Shown here: positions 1 through 7,910 of the stretch, in pieces
Layout of the letters: each line of letters starts with the position of its first letter
Numbering within the stretch: the stretch's first letter is position 1
Assembly (NCBI RefSeq): GCF_900070325.1
Contig: NZ_LN879430.1
Span: 2,545,353 to 2,609,352, forward strand
Length of the DNA: 64,000 nucleotides
Source: Herbinix luporum
GTDB lineage: Bacteria; Bacillota; Clostridia; Lachnospirales; Lachnospiraceae
Direction of reading: 5' to 3'
Position numbers and translations under genes: made by a program
Notes under the pieces: model-generated
Told to the model about the DNA's origin: nothing
Databases searched by the model: none
Seen by the model: the letters and a program-made list of their open reading frames with translations, nothing else

Positions 1-502
1 TTCCTTTAACCTTGTTCTGAAGGTAGTTTATAACTTGTTTTTTTAACTTTTCATCTAAACCCTTAAAGGGTTCATCCATAATAAGAAGATCATAATCTGC
101 TAAAAGAGCCCTTACTATGGCAACTCTTCGCCTCATACCACCGCTTAATAAACTTACCGCTTTTTCCTCATAGTCTGTCAGGCCTATTTCCTTTAAATTA
201 TTATGTATCTCATCCTTTGATACCCCTTTATGGCAAACCAAGTTTATGTTTTTAATGGCATCCCAATGTTCAATCAGCCGGTCTTCTTGAAACACAGCCG
301 AGATTTTCTTACCCTCAAGGCCGATTATTTGTCCTGCGTCTGCCTTTAATAACCCCATTAAAATATAAGCTAGGGTTGTTTTTCCTACTCCGGAAGCTCC
401 CATAATACAAGAAATCTTCCCCTCTGATAAGGTAATATTTAAATTTTTTAGTACCTGCTGACCTTTAAAGCTTTTGCATATATCTATAATCTTTATATCC
501 AT
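1..502 (-). CDS. ABC transporter ATP-binding protein, NitT/TauT type (3' end cut by window edge)
   Basis: ATPase of an NMT1/THI5-SsuABC-type importer; it would power uptake from the cytoplasmic face together with the permease and lipoprotein encoded just upstream. The first 167 codons are in the window and read open to base 1, so the C-terminus lies outside. Visible motifs: Walker A GASGVGKTT at residues 35-43, Q-loop Gln near 72, ABC signature LSGGM near 119-123, Walker B DLLIMDE at 138-144. The ATG is preceded by AAGGA and lies 12 bp after the permease stop, so it belongs to the same operon. The substrate (HMP, sulfonate, nitrate or other) cannot be read from the ATPase. Confidence 0.9.
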   Translation of the reverse strand, partial: MDIKIIDICKSFKGQQVLKNLNITLSEGKISCIMGASGVGKTTLAYILMGLLKADAGQIIGLEGKKISAVFQEDRLIEHWDAIKNINLVCHKGVSKDEIHNNLKEIGLTDYEEKAVSLLSGGMRRRVAIVRALLADYDLLIMDEPFKGLDEKLKKQVINYLQNKVKG

Positions 503-514
503 AGTATATCCTTC

Positions 515-1303
515 CTAAGTCTTATCTTTCTCATTTTTATTAAAAGGAAAGCGGGATAAAATTCTCATTACTAGCCATTCAAATAAAATACTTATTGTAA
601 TTATGACAATTGTCCATGCAAACAGCTCCTTTATCATCAGATACAGCTTAGCCTCATATAAATTTAATCCGATTGATCTTTGTGGCCTTCCGATAACCTC
701 TGCAGCTATCCCAGATTTAAAACTAAAGCCAAGACCAAGAGAAATAGCTGATATAAGAAAGGGTAGGATAGATGGAAAATATATTGACCGAATTTGCTTC
801 CATCTGCTTAAGCGAAATACCTTAGCCATCTCAATTAATTTTTTATCGGTGCTTTGTAGACCATGGAGCAAATTAGAAAATCCTATGGGCATCACCATTA
901 AAAATGATATTAGGACAGATAAATTTTTCGCACTAATCCAAACTAAGGCTAATATTATAAAGGAGGCCACGGGGGTGGATTTGATAATTTTCATAAGGGG
1001 CCATATCAATTCATAAATAACCCTGCTTTTATAGGATAGGATAGCCAGTATAGTTCCTGTTATTAGTCCTAGGAAAAATCCATAAATAATACGAATAAAG
1101 GAATTAGCAATACTAATCCAAAAGTCCCTACTTTTACTAAGGTCTATAATAGAAAAAATCACACTTTTGGGAGAGGGAAGAAATAGTTCCTGCTTAATTA
1201 TTCTGCCGGCTATTTCCCATATTAATAACCAAAAGCAAAAAACCAGTAATTTGATACCATACTTCTTAAAAACTTTATTAAGGAATATAATAAAAGTCTT
1301 CAC
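515..1303 (-). CDS. ABC transporter permease, NitT/TauT (SsuC-like) type
   Basis: Integral membrane permease of about 262 residues with roughly six hydrophobic segments and a BPD_transp_1 EAA loop (around EMAKVFRLSRWKQIRSIY) that docks onto the ATPase. It starts at GTG; a GGGAGGAG ribosome site lies nine bases upstream inside the end of the substrate-binding gene, so the two genes overlap by 26 bp and are probably translationally coupled. Family membership is clear, substrate is not. Confidence 0.9.
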   Translation of the reverse strand: MKTFIIFLNKVFKKYGIKLLVFCFWLLIWEIAGRIIKQELFLPSPKSVIFSIIDLSKSRDFWISIANSFIRIIYGFFLGLITGTILAILSYKSRVIYELIWPLMKIIKSTPVASFIILALVWISAKNLSVLISFLMVMPIGFSNLLHGLQSTDKKLIEMAKVFRLSRWKQIRSIYFPSILPFLISAISLGLGFSFKSGIAAEVIGRPQRSIGLNLYEAKLYLMIKELFAWTIVIITISILFEWLVMRILSRFPFNKNEKDKT

Positions 1304-2321
1304 CGGGCAATGCTCCTCCCACGGAATTTGGGTTTTGATTATATAAAATATTTAAATAAGCTTCTACTTTTTCCTTCATCTTCGATCCACCGATAAATGT
1401 AATATTACAATAAGGAATTGCAGCTTTTGCAACCGCCGCCTTAAAAAGCCCATACTTTTCCACCAGTTCTGCTGCCTTATCAATATTTTTATTAACGTAT
1501 TCTGCGCTGTCTTTATACTCCCTTAAAAATAAATCCACTGCTTCAGGGTTTTTTTCCAGAAAGTCTTTATTTACCACTACCACTCCGGTAACTACACCGC
1601 CATTATTATTTTGCTTATTCCATTCTTTATCAATATCAAGGGCAATTCTAACATTTTCATTCTTCATCATTACTGTGGTTACAAAAGGCTGTGGTAGCAT
1701 GGCAATTGCATCATGGGAATTTTCTAATAGGGCAGCCACTTCAGTAGCCTCGGTTTTATATTCAATATTTAAATCTTTATCCGGATCAAGTCCATACAAA
1801 CTAAGCAGATAGTTTAATGTGTATTGGGGGGTAGTTCCATATCCGGTGGAATAAATAGTTTTTCCCTTAAGATCTTCTATAGAATTTATACTTTCACCGG
1901 TTTCAACTATATATAATACTCCTAAGGTATTGATGCCCATAATCTTTATTTGCCCCTCAGTTTTATTATATAATACCGATGCTAGATTACAGGGTATGGC
2001 TGCAATATCAATCTCTCCCTTTATTAAACCGGTACTGATTTCATCTGCTTCACCGGCAATTAAAAAATTATAATTATTGCTTGTTTCTTTATTGGCGGCA
2101 TCTTCCATAATCTTTACCATACCTATGCCTGTGGGGCCTTTTAATGCTGCTATATTTATATCTATTTTTTCATCTTTTTCTTCTGGGCCGATTTCTTGAT
2201 TATGGCCACTGTCTAGGGTTTCATAATTATTTTCTTTATTACATCCTGTAACTAGCAAAGCTATCAATAGTAAGGATAAGGTTAATAAGGTGTATTTAGT
2301 CTTTAATAATAAATTTTTCAT
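1278..2321 (-). CDS. ABC transporter substrate-binding lipoprotein, NMT1/THI5-like
   Basis: Secreted lipoprotein that captures the substrate for the adjacent permease and ATPase. Residues 1-27 form a lipoprotein signal ending in the lipobox LVTGC (Cys27), followed by an Asn/Glu/Asp-rich linker. The mature part resembles COG0715 NMT1/THI5-like binding proteins, including the stretch IEDLKGKTIYSTGYGT and a Leu/Pro-rich second lobe. A strong AGGAGGAG site precedes the ATG. This family covers HMP (thiamine precursor), sulfonates, nitrate and aromatic ligands; no residues known to me single out one. It lies downstream of a TM1266-like gene and an attenuator leader. Confidence 0.88.
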   Translation of the reverse strand: MKNLLLKTKYTLLTLSLLLIALLVTGCNKENNYETLDSGHNQEIGPEEKDEKIDINIAALKGPTGIGMVKIMEDAANKETSNNYNFLIAGEADEISTGLIKGEIDIAAIPCNLASVLYNKTEGQIKIMGINTLGVLYIVETGESINSIEDLKGKTIYSTGYGTTPQYTLNYLLSLYGLDPDKDLNIEYKTEATEVAALLENSHDAIAMLPQPFVTTVMMKNENVRIALDIDKEWNKQNNNGGVVTGVVVVNKDFLEKNPEAVDLFLREYKDSAEYVNKNIDKAAELVEKYGLFKAAVAKAAIPYCNITFIGGSKMKEKVEAYLNILYNQNPNSVGGALPGEDFYYIP

Positions 2322-2354
2322 AATACTCCTCCTATACCGCTTTGGGCTTTAATC

Positions 2355-2600
2355 TTATTTTTTTGAATAAACAGTTTTTACACTGACTCCTTTAAGCATT
2401 CCAAGCTTTCCTGCCAAAGAACTGATGACATCTTGTGGTGCATGAAGGACTATACTTATAATATTAATATCTTTCTCCCGGTAAGGTATTCCCATTCTAC
2501 CGATAATATGAGAACCGTATTCATGAAGTTGGCTATTTAGATTTTCTACCGCTTCCTTATCTTCTACAATAATTCCGATAAGAGCAATCCTCTTTTCCAT
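2355..2600 (-). CDS. TM1266-like putative iron-only hydrogenase system regulator
   Basis: An 81-residue protein matching by eye the TIGR03959 (TM1266) family: small ACT/NikR-C-like proteins named after linkage to [FeFe]-hydrogenase maturation genes. The start MEKRIALIGIIVED, the central YGSHIIGRMGIPYREK and the IVLHAPQDVISSLAGKLG segment are typical. A GGAGGTG site precedes the ATG. No hydrogenase or HydEFG gene is in view; it is first in an apparent operon with an NMT1-type ABC importer, behind a leader with an intrinsic terminator. The regulatory role is a family label, not demonstrated here, and there is no DNA-binding domain. Confidence 0.82.
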   Translation of the reverse strand: MEKRIALIGIIVEDKEAVENLNSQLHEYGSHIIGRMGIPYREKDINIISIVLHAPQDVISSLAGKLGMLKGVSVKTVYSKK

Positions 2601-2630
2601 ATACTTTCACCTCCAGGTATTTACTTAATA

Positions 2631-2655
2631 AAAAACCCTATGCCTTGGCATAGGG
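2631..2655 (-). terminator. intrinsic terminator in the leader of the TM1266/ABC operon
   Basis: On the minus strand CCCTATGCC-AA-GGCATAGGG forms a nine-pair stem followed at once by a run of six U, about 30 nt before the TM1266-like start codon. Since it precedes the genes it controls, it fits attenuation, not operon termination. Confidence 0.88.
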
Positions 2656-2771
2656 AATAATAGAAATATTTTATAAGTAAAACCCTTTCTTCGGTAATAG
2701 CCCTAAGGTTAGGTATTTTACATATATATCTTCCTATGCCGCTCTATTAGGAAATCCTTCTAGGTGGGCAT
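2636..2771 (-). promoter_or_regulatory. candidate attenuator/riboswitch leader, class not identified
   Basis: A structured minus-strand leader upstream of the TM1266-like gene. Seen: a 5' stem AUGCC (2771-2767) with GGCAU (2740-2736) enclosing a CUA/UAG and AGG/CCU inner hairpin; a second stem GUAAAA (2721-2716) with UUUUAC (2682-2677); then the terminator. The segment GGCAUAGG (2740-2733) can pair either with the 5' stem or, over eight bases, with CCUAUGCC in the terminator's 5' arm, giving mutually exclusive terminator and antiterminator folds. I could not match it to TPP, SAM, FMN, cobalamin, c-di-GMP, ZTP, THF, Moco, fluoride or T-box consensus. Ligand unknown; it could also be protein-controlled. 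Confidence 0.6.
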
Positions 2772-2774
2772 CTT

Positions 2775-2803
2775 ATTCTATCATATTGTTAAGTTTTTGT
2801 CGA
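2775..2803 (-). promoter_or_regulatory. sigma-A-type promoter of the TM1266/ABC operon
   Basis: Minus strand TCGACA, 17-bp spacer, TAGAAT; an overlapping TATGAT just upstream is a second possible -10. Either would start the RNA at or within a few bases of the first stem of the leader, so the exact start decides whether that stem is complete. Confidence 0.55.
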
Positions 2804-2836
2804 TCTTCAATCAAGGACTTATAAAGTCAAATTTGC

Positions 2837-3526
2837 TTAAACCTTGAAGCGATATCCAACTCCCCAAATTGTTTCAATATACTGGGGTTTTGAAGTATTA
2901 AATTCAATCTTTTCACGAATCTTCTTAATATGAACAGTCACTGTTGCAATATCTCCGATAGATTCCATGTCCCATATTTCTCTAAACAGTTCCTCTTTTG
3001 TAAATACGTGATTGGGGTTTTCGGCCAAAAATGTTAGAAGATCAAATTCTTTAGTGGTAAACACCTTTTCTTCACCGTTAATAAATACCCGTCTAGCTGT
3101 TTTATCAATCTTAAGACCACGAATTTCTATAACTTCATTTTCTTTTTGACCTGAACCTATTAAACGTTCATATCTGGCAAGATGGGCTTTTACTCTTGCA
3201 ACTAACTCACTGGGGCTAAAAGGCTTGGTAATATAGTCATCGGCTCCCATTCCTAAGCCCCGAATCTTGTCTATATCTTCTTTCTTAGCTGAAACCATAA
3301 TAATCGGAATGTTTTTCTCTTCTCGTATCCGTTTGCATATTTCAAAGCCATCCACATTAGGAAGCATTAGGTCAAGAATTATCAGGTCAAAAGCCTCCTT
3401 AAGAGCCCGTTCTACACCAATATCTCCTGTTGTCTCTACCTGTACTTCAAAGCCGGAAAGCTCCAGATAATCCTTTTCCAGCTCAGCTATGGCTAATTCA
3501 TCCTCAATAATAAGAATTCTTTTCAT
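2837..3526 (-). CDS. OmpR/PhoB-family response regulator
   Basis: Cytoplasmic DNA-binding regulator of 229 residues: receiver domain at about 1-115 with phosphoacceptor Asp in LIILDLMLPNVDG and conserved Lys in DDYITKPFSP, then a winged-helix Trans_reg_C domain ending VGYRFKV. It follows its histidine kinase by about 30 bp on the same strand. The GGAGG site is five bases from the ATG at 3526; a GTG one codon earlier is too close. Target genes are not evident; the pair lies between metK and the TM1266/ABC operon, which has its own promoter. Confidence 0.92.
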   Translation of the reverse strand: MKRILIIEDELAIAELEKDYLELSGFEVQVETTGDIGVERALKEAFDLIILDLMLPNVDGFEICKRIREEKNIPIIMVSAKKEDIDKIRGLGMGADDYITKPFSPSELVARVKAHLARYERLIGSGQKENEVIEIRGLKIDKTARRVFINGEEKVFTTKEFDLLTFLAENPNHVFTKEELFREIWDMESIGDIATVTVHIKKIREKIEFNTSKPQYIETIWGVGYRFKV

Positions 3527-3559
3527 CACAACCTCCTGATTTAGAAAAGCAACTTAGAT

Positions 3560-5035
3560 TTACAAGGCTTTTTTTAATGTAAAGCTTATAGTTGTTCCTT
3601 CACCCTTCTTACTGCTGGCCCAAATTTCTCCGAAATGATCTTCAATAACTTTTTTTGCTATGGCAAGTCCAAGTCCACTGCCACCGGTTTTTGTGCTCCT
3701 AGAAGTATCGGCTCTATAGAAACGATCAAATATAAAAGGAAGTTCCTTATCAGATATTCCGGATCCGTTATCTTCAATATCTACCTGAACATATTCATCT
3801 TTATCCTTTATCCTTATTTGAATTATGCCTTCCGGCTTGTCCAAATACTTTACGGAATTACCTATTATATTATGAATTACCCTCTTTAGCTGTTCTGCAT
3901 CAGCTACTACTTTTACATCACTAGCTACCAGATTCTCATAATTAACTTTTATATTCCGAACTTCCAGTTCCAGATGTAAATCTTCCACACAATCTTCAAA
4001 GTATTCTGCAAGGTTAAGACCGGTAAAGGAGTAGGGCATTGTATCGCAATCTATCTGAGCATAATATGCCAGTTCATCCACTAAGACTGACATATCATTT
4101 GCCTTCATATATATGGTTTTTAGATATTTTTCTTGTTTCTCTTTTGTATCAGCTACCCCATCCATTAACCCTTCAGAATACCCCTTAATTGCTGTAAGAG
4201 GTGTTTTTAAGTCATGGGATATATTACTGATTAATTCTTTAATATCCTCCTCGTATTGAATCCGATCTTCTATCAATTTCTTTAGGCGCATTCTCATATT
4301 TTCAAAATCATCACATAACTGACCAATCTCATCCTTTGAAATTGAAGTTACCGAATAATTCAAATCTCCCTCTGTAAGATGATTTGTTGCCACTCTTAAG
4401 ATATTAAGGGGTTTAAGAATGCTTCGATAAATCCAAAAGATCAACAGGGAGGCGGTAAAAAACAGGATAATAATAAAGGATATCACACTCTGAATTGCTA
4501 CCGCCCTTATTTGTGGCACTAAAATATTTAAATCAGTAATTACAAATACCGTTCCTAAACTTCCATCCTTAAATAAAAAATCCTGTAACTTAACCAGAAA
4601 GGGATTTCTTCCACCCAGGTAAATTCCCCCATCTATCTCTATACTTCCTGTCCCGTATTCAGGAAGAAGTTCCCTTATCATGGCCAGCTTTTCTTCATTA
4701 CCTACATAAATAAATTCTTTGTTCTTACGTACAGCTAAAAATGAATGCTTTGTTTTCAACTGAGCATCAAGCTCTTTATAATAATCAAAATCACTTAACT
4801 TTTCAGGAAGATTGAGTGAATAAAGTTTAATTTCATTATATATACCCCTAGTAATTCTGTTGAGTATATGAATAGGGTTTGTGATTACATGTATGGTTTT
4901 AGCATCAACATCGTAAGAAGCATGGATAGAATCCATCTGATAACGGAGTATAGTTCCTGCCGTTATGGAGATTAGACCTACCGGCATAGCTATCATAATT
5001 AGAAAGGCTATGATTAATTTATACTTTACTTTCAT
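3560..5035 (-). CDS. membrane sensor histidine kinase with HAMP domain
   Basis: A 491-residue sensor: N-terminal TM segment (about 7-27), an extracytoplasmic domain of some 150 residues, a second TM near 185-205, a HAMP linker (ILKPLNILRVATNHLTEGD), a HisKA dimerisation domain with the phospho-His in NISHDLKTPLTAIKGYSEG near residue 270, and a HATPase domain with DNGSGISD and GGSGLGLAIAKK. It is transcribed just before the OmpR-type regulator, its obvious partner. The signal is unknown; the gene is not visibly linked to a transporter of the BceAB kind. Confidence 0.93.
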   Translation of the reverse strand: MKVKYKLIIAFLIMIAMPVGLISITAGTILRYQMDSIHASYDVDAKTIHVITNPIHILNRITRGIYNEIKLYSLNLPEKLSDFDYYKELDAQLKTKHSFLAVRKNKEFIYVGNEEKLAMIRELLPEYGTGSIEIDGGIYLGGRNPFLVKLQDFLFKDGSLGTVFVITDLNILVPQIRAVAIQSVISFIIILFFTASLLIFWIYRSILKPLNILRVATNHLTEGDLNYSVTSISKDEIGQLCDDFENMRMRLKKLIEDRIQYEEDIKELISNISHDLKTPLTAIKGYSEGLMDGVADTKEKQEKYLKTIYMKANDMSVLVDELAYYAQIDCDTMPYSFTGLNLAEYFEDCVEDLHLELEVRNIKVNYENLVASDVKVVADAEQLKRVIHNIIGNSVKYLDKPEGIIQIRIKDKDEYVQVDIEDNGSGISDKELPFIFDRFYRADTSRSTKTGGSGLGLAIAKKVIEDHFGEIWASSKKGEGTTISFTLKKAL

Positions 5036-5181
5036 TTATTCACCTGTTTCACATATGACACTATAATAACATTATACTAATTGCTCTGTATACTTTCACC
5101 AATTAGTATAGCACAGATAGACTAACCATGCATATAAAGTAAATTTTATAATTCTAAAGATTTTATGAACTATATATCAAA

Positions 5182-6372
5182 TTATTTTAGGTACTCTTTC
5201 AACTCATCTACTTTATCGGTTCTTTCCCAGGTAAAATCATTATCATCCCTGCCAAAATGTCCATATGCGGCAGTCTTTTTATAAATAGGTCTTCTAAGAT
5301 CTAGCATCTTTATAATTCCCGCCGGACGAAGTTCAAAATGCTTTCTGATAATTTCAACTAATTTTTCATCTGAAAGCTTGCCGGTGCCAAAAGTATCAAC
5401 CATTACAGAAGTAGGTTCTGCTACACCTATAGCATAAGATAGCTGAATCTCACATCGTTTAGCTAAACCTGCAGCAACAATATTCTTTGCCACATATCTA
5501 GCTGCATAGGCTGCGGAACGATCCACCTTTGTTGCATCCTTTCCTGAAAAGGCTCCGCCACCATGTCTTGCATATCCCCCGTAAGTATCCACTATTATCT
5601 TTCTTCCGGTAAGCCCGCTATCACCATGGGGCCCTCCGATTACGAATCTGCCGGTAGGATTAATATAAAACTTTGTTTTTTCATCAATTAATTCCTCCGG
5701 TAATACCGGATCAAGAACATATTTCTTAATATCCTTTCTTAACTGCTCTATGGTAACTTTCTCATCATGTTGAGTTGATAAAACTATAGCATCAAGGTGT
5801 ATGGGCTTGCCTATTTCATCATACTCAACTGTTACCTGAGCCTTACCGTCAGGTCTAAGATAATCTAAGGTTTTATCTTTTCTAACCTCAGTAAGCTTTT
5901 TCGTAAGCTTATGAGCTAAAGATATGGCATAGGGCATATATTCTTCAGTCTCATCGGTAGCATAACCAAACATCATTCCCTGATCCCCTGCTCCTATTGC
6001 AGACATATCCACATCATCAGCTATATTTTCTTTAACTTCAAAGGATTTGTCCACTCCCAAAGCTATATCCTGTGATTGCTCGTTGATAGATACAATAATT
6101 CCACAGGTATCGGCATCAAATCCATATTCTGATTTATCGTAGCCTATTTTGCGAATAGTATCCCTAACTACTTTTTGAATGTCGATATAAGCTTTGGTAG
6201 TTATCTCACCCATAACAAGAACCAAACCGGTTGTTATTGCAGTTTCACAGGCAACCCTACTCATAGGATCATGTTTTAACAACTCATCTAAAATAGCATC
6301 AGAGATTTGGTCGCAGATTTTATCGGGATGTCCTTCAGTTACAGATTCAGAAGTAAATAATCTTTTTTGCAT
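5182..6372 (-). CDS. metK: S-adenosylmethionine synthetase
   Basis: Makes S-adenosylmethionine from ATP and methionine in the cytoplasm. Length 396 matches the family. Visible signatures: [17 protein letters not shown] at about 14-30 (catalytic His15), [12 protein letters not shown] at about 127-138, and the glycine-rich [17 protein letters not shown]-loop-like motif near 260. The ATG follows CGGAGGA. It is a single gene preceded by a SAM-I riboswitch and terminator, so excess SAM should stop its transcription. Confidence 0.98.
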   Translation of the reverse strand: MQKRLFTSESVTEGHPDKICDQISDAILDELLKHDPMSRVACETAITTGLVLVMGEITTKAYIDIQKVVRDTIRKIGYDKSEYGFDADTCGIIVSINEQSQDIALGVDKSFEVKENIADDVDMSAIGAGDQGMMFGYATDETEEYMPYAISLAHKLTKKLTEVRKDKTLDYLRPDGKAQVTVEYDEIGKPIHLDAIVLSTQHDEKVTIEQLRKDIKKYVLDPVLPEELIDEKTKFYINPTGRFVIGGPHGDSGLTGRKIIVDTYGGYARHGGGAFSGKDATKVDRSAAYAARYVAKNIVAAGLAKRCEIQLSYAIGVAEPTSVMVDTFGTGKLSDEKLVEIIRKHFELRPAGIIKMLDLRRPIYKKTAAYGHFGRDDNDFTWERTDKVDELKEYLK

Positions 6373-6391
6373 AGTATTCCTCCGTTTTCTA

Positions 6392-6419
6392 ATAAAATAA
6401 GTCCGCCATAAGCGGACTT
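6392..6419 (-). terminator. riboswitch expression-platform terminator before metK
   Basis: Minus strand AAGTCCGC-TTATG-GCGGACTT hairpin (pairs 6399-6419) followed by ATTTTATT. It lies between the SAM-I aptamer and the metK start and is the expected OFF structure. Confidence 0.85.
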
Positions 6420-6437
6420 GAACTCATTTTATCAAAT

Positions 6438-6536
6438 CCTCTTATTGTTCGATTACTCGCTCAGGTTGGCACCTTCCGATTACAGGGGTTGCCGTGACTT
6501 CATCGAGCCTTACCTCTCCATCACTCTGAATAAGAG
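6438..6536 (-). ncRNA. SAM-I (S-box) riboswitch aptamer
   Basis: The minus strand carries the S-box core in order: P1 strand CTCTTATT with AGAG, GATGGAG, GATGAAG...CGGCAACC, AAGGTGCCAAC, and the closing AATAAGAG that completes P1. Placed directly upstream of metK with a terminator in between, it senses S-adenosylmethionine and terminates transcription when SAM is plentiful. Confidence 0.95.
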
Positions 6537-6675
6537 AAATTATAATAATTTACTTTTAGTTATGATGATATACTTTATTATGTGACTCGTCAAGCTGTTT
6601 TTCGATATCTTTATTCCCATCATTTGTAAAATCATTACTTTTTAATATTTTACAATGTATATTTCTGTAATAAGA

Positions 6676-6704
6676 TTGACATACTGTCGAAATTTGAATA
6701 TACT
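6676..6704 (+). promoter_or_regulatory. sigma-A promoter of the HD-GYP gene
   Basis: Perfect TTGACA (6676-6681), 17-bp spacer, TATACT (6699-6704). RNA would start near 6711. The region between this promoter and the SAM riboswitch (about 6540-6675) is AT-rich and shows no other feature. Confidence 0.85.
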
Positions 6705-6767
6705 TTGATTAACTTCTTAATATTATTAAGAAAGGAGCGCCAAGTAATTATACATTGGCAGTTAAAT

Positions 6768-7850
6768 ATGAATATCATTAAAACATTAACTTCTCAAGCT
6801 ATACCAGGTATGATTGTTGCAGAGGATATCTATACAAAAGATCACTATCTTATAATCGCTAAAGATACTGTCCTTACAGATAAAATTATAACCCGGTTAA
6901 AGTTCTACTCTATTACAGACTTCTATATATATTGTGAGGATAATTTGGTTAAGGAAGAAACTGAATACTTTGAGAATACCTTTTATACTGAAATTAAAAA
7001 AAGCGAATCTTTTCGTCGCTTTCATATCGCATACCAAAATACCCTTAATGATCTAAAGTCTTCCATAGAGGATTTAATAAATAACAATAATAAAGTTGAC
7101 ACTGATAAACTTTTTTCCGATGTCAGTAAAATAATATATCAGTGTAACACTAATATAGAATTATTTAATATGCTTCATTGTATGCGGCAATATGATGATA
7201 CCACTTACATTCATAGCCTGAATGTGGCCTTGATTTGTAATATCATGGGTAAATGGCTTGATTTTTCCCCTGAGGATTTAGAGGTTATTACCATAAGCGG
7301 CCTACTTCATGACCTGGGTAAAATATTAATTCCGGAAGATATTATAAAGAAACCGGCAAAACTTACTGATGAAGAATTCTCTGTAGTTAAAACACATACC
7401 TTAAGAGGATATCGACTATTAAGTGAAAAAGATATTGACGAAAGAATTAAAAACTCAGCCCTTATGCATCATGAAAGATGTGACGGCAGCGGATATCCTA
7501 ATGGTCTGATAAGTCATGAAATTGATCCATTTGCCAAATTAATAGCCATAGCCGATGTATACGATGCTATGACCTGTGCAAGAGTATACAGAGGACCCTT
7601 ATGCCCCTTTGAAGTAATCAACCTATTTGAAACCGAAGGTTATTTAAAATACGATACCAAATACATATTAACCTTTTTAGAGGGTATTGTGCAAACCTAC
7701 ATTCATAATAATGTAAGGCTAAACAATAAAATGGAAGGTGAGATTGTACTAATTAATAAATTTGATCTTTCTAGACCGGTAATTATGTGCGGGGATCAGT
7801 TTATCGATCTATCTAAGCATCGTGATTTATATATTGAAGCCTTGATATAG
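6768..7850 (+). CDS. HD-GYP domain protein, likely cyclic-di-GMP phosphodiesterase
   Basis: A 360-residue soluble protein predicted to hydrolyse c-di-GMP. An N-terminal region of about 130 residues (starting MNIIKTLTSQAIPGMIVAED) precedes an HD-GYP domain with YIHSLNVA, HD pair in LLHDLGKILIPEDI (about 181-182), and HHERCDGSGYPNGL (about 234-247), all metal-binding residues present. Start choice: the frame stays open upstream to a TTG at 6705, but that codon lies at the -10 box, so it cannot be translated. The first ATG has no good ribosome site; the only one, AAAGGAG at 6732, would best serve an ATT at 6747. A second HD-GYP protein is at 50.3 kb. Confidence 0.88.
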   Translation: MNIIKTLTSQAIPGMIVAEDIYTKDHYLIIAKDTVLTDKIITRLKFYSITDFYIYCEDNLVKEETEYFENTFYTEIKKSESFRRFHIAYQNTLNDLKSSIEDLINNNNKVDTDKLFSDVSKIIYQCNTNIELFNMLHCMRQYDDTTYIHSLNVALICNIMGKWLDFSPEDLEVITISGLLHDLGKILIPEDIIKKPAKLTDEEFSVVKTHTLRGYRLLSEKDIDERIKNSALMHHERCDGSGYPNGLISHEIDPFAKLIAIADVYDAMTCARVYRGPLCPFEVINLFETEGYLKYDTKYILTFLEGIVQTYIHNNVRLNNKMEGEIVLINKFDLSRPVIMCGDQFIDLSKHRDLYIEALI

Positions 7851-7875
7851 ATTATAATTTTTATAAATCAATCAA

Positions 7876-7904
7876 AAAACTGCTATATTTCTATAGCAGT
7901 TTTT
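7876..7904. terminator. bidirectional terminator between the HD-GYP gene and murA
   Basis: ACTGCTATA-TTTC-TATAGCAGT stem flanked by A-run and T-run, so it can serve the convergent genes on both strands. Confidence 0.9.
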
Positions 7905-7910
7905 ATTTTA

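Noticed and set aside
2631..2803. TPP or other thiamine-linked riboswitch, suggested by the NMT1/THI5 neighbour
   Set aside because: The CUGAGA and UGAACCUGAUC core of THI boxes is missing, and the terminator loop is too small for a terminator-embedded HMP-PP aptamer.
6705..6767. TTG-initiated extension of the HD-GYP protein
   Set aside because: The TTG lies at the -10 box of a perfect promoter, upstream of the expected RNA start.
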